Assembly (NCBI GenBank): GCA_004124535.1
Contig: SCKQ01000008.1
Location: forward strand, 1-60,660
Direction of reading: 5' to 3'
Source: Fidelibacterota bacterium
Lineage (GTDB): Bacteria; Marinisomatota; Marinisomatia; Marinisomatales; TCS55
DNA length: 60,660 nt
Shown here: piece by piece, positions 56,134-60,660 of the stretch
Numbering within the stretch: the stretch's first letter is position 1
Layout: the number at the start of each line of letters is the position of its first letter
The notes under the pieces: model-generated
The model's input: the letters and a program-made list of their open reading frames with translations, nothing else
Database searches by the model: none
What the model was told of the DNA's origin: nothing
Translations under genes and position numbers: made by a program

Positions 56134-57348
56134 TTAGGCGAAAATTCGGGCTGTTTTTTCAATACTTTCGCAAAATTTATTTATATCTTGCTCATTATTA
56201 TATATATAGAAACTAGCACGATTGGTAGCAAATACCCCTAATTTATCCATTATTGGTTGGGCACAAAGCTGGCCGGCACGTATAGCAATTCCATCCTGAT
56301 CAAGGAATTGCGCTAGATCGTGCGGATGGACACCAGACACTTCAAAACTGATTACAGGACCGCGGTCATGTTGATTGCCATGTATCTTAATTGAATCCAT
56401 TTGTGTGAGTTGCTTAATGGCGTATTTGGTGAGATCTCGACCATGATTTTGAATAACATCCAGACCAATCCCCTGTATATATTTAACTGCAGCGCCTAGT
56501 CCAATAGCTTGAGCGATATTCGGCGTGCCCGCCTCAAATTTATAGGGGATATCATTCCATGTTGCTTGTTCCATTGTTACCGACTTGATCATTTCACCAC
56601 CTCCTTGAAATGGTTGCATCTTTTCAAGTATCTCTGGTTTGCCGTATAAAATACCAATGCCGGTTGGCCCAAGCATTTTATGGCCTGAAAAAGCGTAGAA
56701 ATCACAGTCGATATCTTGCATATCAGTGCGCCCATGGGGAACCCATTGGGCGCCATCAACAAGTGTTACGGCACCAACATCGTGAGCCATGCGCACAATA
56801 TCTTTCACTGGATTAATGGTACCCAGGACATTTGATTGGTGTATAACAGCTACAAATTTTGTTTTTGCTGTGAAATATTTATCTGGGTCTTCTAGATCAA
56901 GAGAACCATCTTCATTGAAAGGTATATATTTTAAGCTTGCCCTTGTTGCTTTAGCAGCTAGCTGCCAGGGCACAAGATTACTATGGTGTTCCATTTCTGT
57001 GACCAGTATTTCATCTTCTGATGTTAGATTATTTCTTGCCCAGGCATAGGCGACGAGGTTTATTGATTCTGTTGTACCACTAGTAAAAATAATGGATGTC
57101 TTGTCTGCGCCAATAAAATCAGCAATGGTTTGCCGTGTATCTTCATAGACGGCAGTAGCTTTTTCCCCGAAACTGTATACTGCCCGATGTACATTGGCGT
57201 TGAACTCGGTATAGTATCTATTCAATTCGTCGAGCACTGCTTGGGGCCGCTGTGTAGTCGCAGCATTATCAAGGTAAACTAGTGGTAGTTCTGAATTAGT
57301 ATAAATCGGGAAATCTTCCCGAATTTGGATGGGGTCAAAATTACCCAA
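56134..57348 (-). CDS. sufS: Cysteine desulfurase SufS
   Basis: The 404-residue enzyme has EMEHHSNLVPWQ near residue 120, the PLP-binding Lys in FSGHKMLGPTGIGILYG near 230, and the active-site Cys in IRAGQLCAQPIM near 367. It removes sulfur from cysteine as a persulfide for Fe-S cluster assembly and hands it to SufE. It follows sufT by 7 bases in the SUF run. Confidence 0.95.
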   Translation of the reverse strand: MGNFDPIQIREDFPIYTNSELPLVYLDNAATTQRPQAVLDELNRYYTEFNANVHRAVYSFGEKATAVYEDTRQTIADFIGADKTSIIFTSGTTESINLVAYAWARNNLTSEDEILVTEMEHHSNLVPWQLAAKATRASLKYIPFNEDGSLDLEDPDKYFTAKTKFVAVIHQSNVLGTINPVKDIVRMAHDVGAVTLVDGAQWVPHGRTDMQDIDCDFYAFSGHKMLGPTGIGILYGKPEILEKMQPFQGGGEMIKSVTMEQATWNDIPYKFEAGTPNIAQAIGLGAAVKYIQGIGLDVIQNHGRDLTKYAIKQLTQMDSIKIHGNQHDRGPVISFEVSGVHPHDLAQFLDQDGIAIRAGQLCAQPIMDKLGVFATNRASFYIYNNEQDINKFCESIEKTARIFA

Positions 57349-57355
57349 GGTAATC

Positions 57356-57916
57356 TTATAGTAGACCCATCTGCAGTCGTGCTGCTTCAGAAATCATAGA
57401 CTGGTCCCATGGCGGGTCCCATACGAGTTCCAATTTAACATCTCCTACACCAGAGACGCCTTTCACCTTTTGTTTAACTTCATCGGAGATTACTGGTCCC
57501 ATCCCACAACCGGGCGCAGTAAGTGTCATTTTTATTTCCACCAGCGTACTACCATTATCAATTGTGTTGAATTCACAAGAGTAGATTAATCCTAGGTCAA
57601 CTATATTAACGGGGATTTCAGGGTCATAACATGTTTTCATTACATCCCACACCGCCTGCTCATTTATATGTCCGTTATCTTTTTCATGCGATTTGTCGAG
57701 TTCTTCTAATGCTTCCTTGCCGATAGCGTCAGCATCTTTACCTTCGATACGGAATAGATTGCCACCGATCATAACAGTATAACTACTACCCAGCGCCTGC
57801 GTGATCTGTCCTACTTCACCTTTTTTTAATATGGTTTTTGAACCAAAGGGTATCGTTATAACCTCGACATCACGCGCCAGAGTTACCTGTTCATCAATAT
57901 GTGTGGGATTGAACAT
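57356..57916 (-). CDS. sufT: Putative Fe-S assembly protein SufT
   Basis: The 186-residue protein has the SufT N-terminal part (TLARDVEVITIPFGSKTILKKG, FRIEGKDADAIG). A MIP18/DUF59 domain follows from about residue 85 (VWDVMKTCYDPEIPVNIVDLGLIYS, MTLTAPGCGMGPVI, VELVWDPPWDQSMIS). SufT proteins help mature Fe-S proteins. It lies between sufE and sufS, each 2-7 bases away. Confidence 0.92.
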   Translation of the reverse strand: MFNPTHIDEQVTLARDVEVITIPFGSKTILKKGEVGQITQALGSSYTVMIGGNLFRIEGKDADAIGKEALEELDKSHEKDNGHINEQAVWDVMKTCYDPEIPVNIVDLGLIYSCEFNTIDNGSTLVEIKMTLTAPGCGMGPVISDEVKQKVKGVSGVGDVKLELVWDPPWDQSMISEAARLQMGLL

Positions 57917-57918
57917 GA

Positions 57919-58326
57919 TTACACTACCAGTTCATGTTGAATTTTGTTGATCGCGGCACCAAAACCATTTGTTCTCTGACTGCTAATTGTTCCCTCAAGA
58001 CCAATATGATCTAATATATTCTGGCCATCAATTGACATTATATCTTCTTTTCGCTGCCCATTAAATAATCTTTGCAGAATAAATAACAAGCCTTTAACGA
58101 TCATCGCATCAGAGTCTGTTTGAAAGTTATAGGTATCATCGGTTTGCTTATCAGCGATAATCCAGGCTTGTGAAATACAGCCATTAACTTTGTTGTTATC
58201 GGTCTGCTTTTCAGGAGGTAATCCTGGAGATTTTTTGGCCAGATCAACCAAAAATACGTATTTTTCTTGTGGTGCATCAAAGATGGAGAACTCATCTTTG
58301 ATTACGGTCATCGTATCTTGGATCAT
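57919..58326 (-). CDS. sufE: Sulfur-acceptor protein SufE
   Basis: The start is set at ATG 58326 (135 residues), just after the SufD stop; a longer in-frame ORF would run into sufD. Family features are DEFSIFDAPQEKYVFLVDLAKKSPGLP, the sulfur-accepting Cys in NKVNGCISQAWI near residue 51, and DSDAMIVKGLLFILQ. SufE takes persulfide sulfur from SufS and passes it to SufBCD. In many operons sufE follows sufS; here it precedes sufT and sufS. Confidence 0.92.
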   Translation of the reverse strand: MIQDTMTVIKDEFSIFDAPQEKYVFLVDLAKKSPGLPPEKQTDNNKVNGCISQAWIIADKQTDDTYNFQTDSDAMIVKGLLFILQRLFNGQRKEDIMSIDGQNILDHIGLEGTISSQRTNGFGAAINKIQHELVV

Positions 58327-58328
58327 AT

Positions 58329-59606
58329 TCACAGCGTCACTCCAATATGCTCGAGCCAAGTGGTCAGCTTTTCATCGATATAGGTGTCAATATTTGTATT
58401 GGTTATGGTTTCCATAACTTCTTTAGCAAACCCACTGATAAGTAATAACTGTGCTGTTCGTACATCAATACCGCGGGAGCGCATATAGAATATTGCATTC
58501 TTATCCAATTGACCAGTTGTGGACCCATGGGAACACTTTACATCATCTGCATAGATCTCTAGCTGGGGACTGGAGTGAGCCAGGGCTTTATCGGTCAGCA
58601 GCAGATTTCTTATTGTCTGCTGCGCATCTGTTTTTTGTGCACCTTCACTTACAATTACACGCCCGTTAAAAACACCTGCAGAATAATCGGATAAAATATA
58701 TTTGAATAATTGATTGCTACTACAGTTTTCTTTCAGGTGATTGATAATGATTTGCTGATCTAGGTGTTGACGATCTTTCGCGAGACAAAGTCCATTAACC
58801 GTAGATGATGCACCACTGCTGGCCAGATTTACTTGAATATTCTGGCGGTATAGTGAACTTCCGGAAGCAAAATGAAAAGCATTTAATTGGGCATCCTTTT
58901 CAAGTGTATACGCCGTATCAGCAATATGGTTACCATTAAGATCTTCCTCTTGTATACGGACGTGATTTAATACAGCATTATTAGATAATTTTATATTAGT
59001 AACAACATTCTGCCAGTATTGAACATTGGTCGATCCTGCATAGTGTTCGATAATAGTAGTTTCAGAATCAGCGCCTGCGACTATTAGAAAAAGAGGATGA
59101 TTCATAATGGGCTCAGTTAAACCGGTAGTATAATAAAGAATATGTATTGGATTATCTATGACAGCATTATCCCCAACAATTATGGCCAAGCCAGAATTCA
59201 TCAGGGCTGTATTTAAATTGTGAAATGGATTTGAATTGTTAACCACCGCCTTATTAAAAATTTCTGGATTGGTCGCATAAGCATGTTGCAATGTTTGTAC
59301 AGTTACTTTGTCTGGCAGTACAGACAAATTTTCTTGAAAATGCCCATTGATAATAAGAATCCGATTGCAATTAGCAATGGTTGGCAGTGTTTCTGGAACC
59401 GGCGGTGGATCTCCAGGTGAAGCCAAACGGTAGGATGTTTTTTCAAGTGCCGAAAAATCTGTGAATTGCCAGCCTTCCCATTTTCTATTTGGTAAACCAA
59501 CCTCTTTATATTGCTTAAAAGCACCACTGCGCAAAGTGCGCAGGGCCTCCGGCTCTTCGTCCCAAAATTGGATCAATTCATTTAATTCTTTTTCTAGATA
59601 ATGCAT
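58329..59606 (-). CDS. sufD: Fe-S cluster assembly protein SufD
   Basis: The start is set at ATG 59606 (425 residues), one base past the sufC stop; the longer ORF would overlap sufC. The beginning HYLEKELNEL, then RKWEGWQFTDFSALEK, and the C-terminal beta-helix part with HSSPQLEIYADDVKCSHGSTTGQLD and FYMRSRGIDVRTAQLLLISGF are typical. SufD forms the SufBC2D scaffold with SufB and SufC. Confidence 0.93.
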   Translation of the reverse strand: MHYLEKELNELIQFWDEEPEALRTLRSGAFKQYKEVGLPNRKWEGWQFTDFSALEKTSYRLASPGDPPPVPETLPTIANCNRILIINGHFQENLSVLPDKVTVQTLQHAYATNPEIFNKAVVNNSNPFHNLNTALMNSGLAIIVGDNAVIDNPIHILYYTTGLTEPIMNHPLFLIVAGADSETTIIEHYAGSTNVQYWQNVVTNIKLSNNAVLNHVRIQEEDLNGNHIADTAYTLEKDAQLNAFHFASGSSLYRQNIQVNLASSGASSTVNGLCLAKDRQHLDQQIIINHLKENCSSNQLFKYILSDYSAGVFNGRVIVSEGAQKTDAQQTIRNLLLTDKALAHSSPQLEIYADDVKCSHGSTTGQLDKNAIFYMRSRGIDVRTAQLLLISGFAKEVMETITNTNIDTYIDEKLTTWLEHIGVTL

Positions 59607-59607
59607 A

Positions 59608-60348
59608 TTAATTATCCAGCCAGCTGTAGCCTTTATCCTCCAATTGTTCAGCGAGATTTTCACCACCAGTTTTAGCGATTTTTCCATTGATCAGTACGTG
59701 TACATAATCCGCTTCCAGATATTTCAGAATTCTTTGGTAATGGGTGATGATCACAATGGCGCGATCATCCCGGCGGTAATTATTAATGCCTGCAGCCACA
59801 ATCTTCAGAGCATCTATATCTAGTCCGGAGTCGGTTTCATCCAGGATAGCAAGTGCTGGTTCAAGGGTAACCATCTGCAGTATTTCATTCCGTTTTTTTT
59901 CACCGCCGGAAAAGCCATCATTCACGGCCCGATGCAAAAATTTCTCATCCATTTCGACTGCTGCCAATTTCTCTCGGATCAGCTTTAGGAATTCCACAGC
60001 ATCTAATTCAGTCTTGCCTTGATATTTCCTTTTAGCATTCAATGCCGCCTTGAGGAAATAGGTGTTGTTAATCCCTGGGATAACTACGGGATATTGAAAT
60101 GACATGAAAATACCGGCTAAGGCTCTTTCTTCAGGACTTTCAGCAACAATACTTGTACCATTATAGAGAATGTCACCACTGGTAATCTCATAGGAATCCC
60201 GACCAACGATTGCATTAGCCAGCGTACTTTTACCAGAACCATTCCGACCCATGATAGCGTGTAATTCGCCCGGATGCACCGTGAGGTTTATACCCTTGAG
60301 AATATCCTTATCTTCGACTTTAACGTGTAAATCTTTGATTTCTAGCAT
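59608..60348 (-). CDS. sufC: Fe-S cluster assembly ATPase SufC
   Basis: The 246-residue ABC-type ATPase has Walker A GRNGSGKSTL (about 35-44), the signature FSGGEKKRNEIL near 145 and Walker B LAILDETDSGLD near 170. It powers conformational changes in the SufBCD scaffold. The gene starts 13 bases after sufB, with GGAG upstream of the ATG. Confidence 0.96.
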   Translation of the reverse strand: MLEIKDLHVKVEDKDILKGINLTVHPGELHAIMGRNGSGKSTLANAIVGRDSYEITSGDILYNGTSIVAESPEERALAGIFMSFQYPVVIPGINNTYFLKAALNAKRKYQGKTELDAVEFLKLIREKLAAVEMDEKFLHRAVNDGFSGGEKKRNEILQMVTLEPALAILDETDSGLDIDALKIVAAGINNYRRDDRAIVIITHYQRILKYLEADYVHVLINGKIAKTGGENLAEQLEDKGYSWLDN

Positions 60349-60361
60349 AACCTACTCCGGA

Positions 60362-60660
60362 TCAACCAACACTTCCTTCAAGAGTCACTTCCATTAGTTT
60401 TTGCGCCTCTACTGCAAATTCCATGGGTAACTCCCTAAATACTTCCTTGCAGAATCCATTCACAATCAATGAGACTGCATCCTCTGTAGAAATACCCCGC
60501 TGGTTACAATAAAATAATTGATCCTCTCCGATGGTGGAAGTAGACGCTTCATGTTCCATTTGTGCACTGGGATTGCGCACATCTATATAGGGAAACGTAT
60601 GCGCACTGCATTGATCCCCAATCAATATTGAGTCACACTGGGAATAATTTCTGGCATTCT
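60362..60660 (-). CDS. sufB: Fe-S cluster assembly protein SufB (C-terminal part; truncated by window edge)
   Basis: The frame is open through the window edge and reads [24 protein letters not shown] before reaching [23 protein letters not shown] and [21 protein letters not shown]. This is the C-terminal end of SufB, with the conserved Cys and Glu of the cluster-assembly site. The rest, including the start, lies beyond 60660. It is the most upstream visible gene of the SUF run. Confidence 0.95.
   Translation of the reverse strand, partial: NARNYSQCDSILIGDQCSAHTFPYIDVRNPSAQMEHEASTSTIGEDQLFYCNQRGISTEDAVSLIVNGFCKEVFRELPMEFAVEAQKLMEVTLEGSVG

Noticed and set aside
1..60660. CRISPR arrays, insertion sequences, rRNA and tRNA genes
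   Set aside because: No regularly spaced repeats, transposase motifs, terminal inverted repeats or RNA-gene features were seen on reading both strands; the Asp-rich repeats in 43238-46753 are protein-coding.

Overview
This 60.7 kb window is chromosomal DNA of a Gram-negative, moderately AT-rich bacterium from the FCB side of the tree. It looks most like the marine Neomarinimicrobiota (Marinimicrobia/SAR406) or a close neighbour. The evidence is four secreted proteins with 'YPNPFNP'-type C-terminal sorting domains (type IX secretion style), a PorV/PorQ-like barrel, TonB-dependent receptors with carboxypeptidase-regulatory-like N-termini, a DUF5916 protein, SufT, and a nickel superoxide dismutase. 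The phylum call is inference from gene content. I saw no rRNA, tRNA, CRISPR array or insertion sequence.

Layout. (1) 1-16.7 kb, plus strand: a cell-surface block. It holds the end of an extracellular nuclease, two further secreted proteins (one a very long chain of OB-like and Ig-like domains behind a haem-binding motif), then a tightly overlapping run of lipoprotein, TonB receptor, PorV-like barrel, beta-propeller lipoprotein and YD-repeat protein, followed by a barrel and a TPR-like protein. (2) 16.7-19.2 kb: housekeeping genes (Nudix, QueG, ElbB, Rieske). (3) 19.2-22.5 kb, minus strand: mdh, rpmA, rplU, rng. (4) 22.9-36.8 kb, plus strand: metH with a structured leader, a TPMT-type methyltransferase, DUF2461, an inositol-phosphatase-family enzyme, thyX, radC, a fused alpha/beta 2-oxoacid dehydrogenase E1, a FabD-like acyltransferase, glutaryl-CoA dehydrogenase, a Tat-exported asparaginase-family enzyme and a cation diffusion facilitator. 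(5) 36.8-40.4 kb, minus strand: a DnaJ/TerB protein, methylmalonyl-CoA mutase catalytic subunit, a PAP2-like membrane protein and biotin ligase. (6) 40.4-48.9 kb: small conserved genes, one gene interrupted by an in-frame TGA, PAP2, Ni-SOD, a TonB receptor rich in Asp repeats, and a T9SS-type protein split by a frameshift. (7) 49.1-55.1 kb, plus strand: etfB-etfA-ETF:quinone oxidoreductase, then a DUF5916 protein. (8) 55.1-60.7 kb, minus strand: sufB(partial)-C-D-E-T-S, two small proteins and dCMP deaminase.

Taken together: a heterotroph that breaks down surface polymers (DNA and protein are the likely ones) and imports products through TonB receptors. It appears to oxidise amino-acid carbon through glutaryl-CoA dehydrogenase, an E1 oxoacid dehydrogenase and methylmalonyl-CoA mutase, passing electrons through ETF and ETF-QO to quinone. 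Fe-S assembly (SUF) and an iron-sparing Ni-SOD serve this respiratory life.

The observations most worth checking are: the Ni-SOD whose signal peptidase site would directly create the metal-binding N-terminal His; mutually exclusive hairpins just before metH; four genes starting only a few bases after terminator-like hairpins; a gene broken by a single TGA; a T9SS protein broken by one extra base; and the cytochrome/OB-fold surface protein beside a nuclease.
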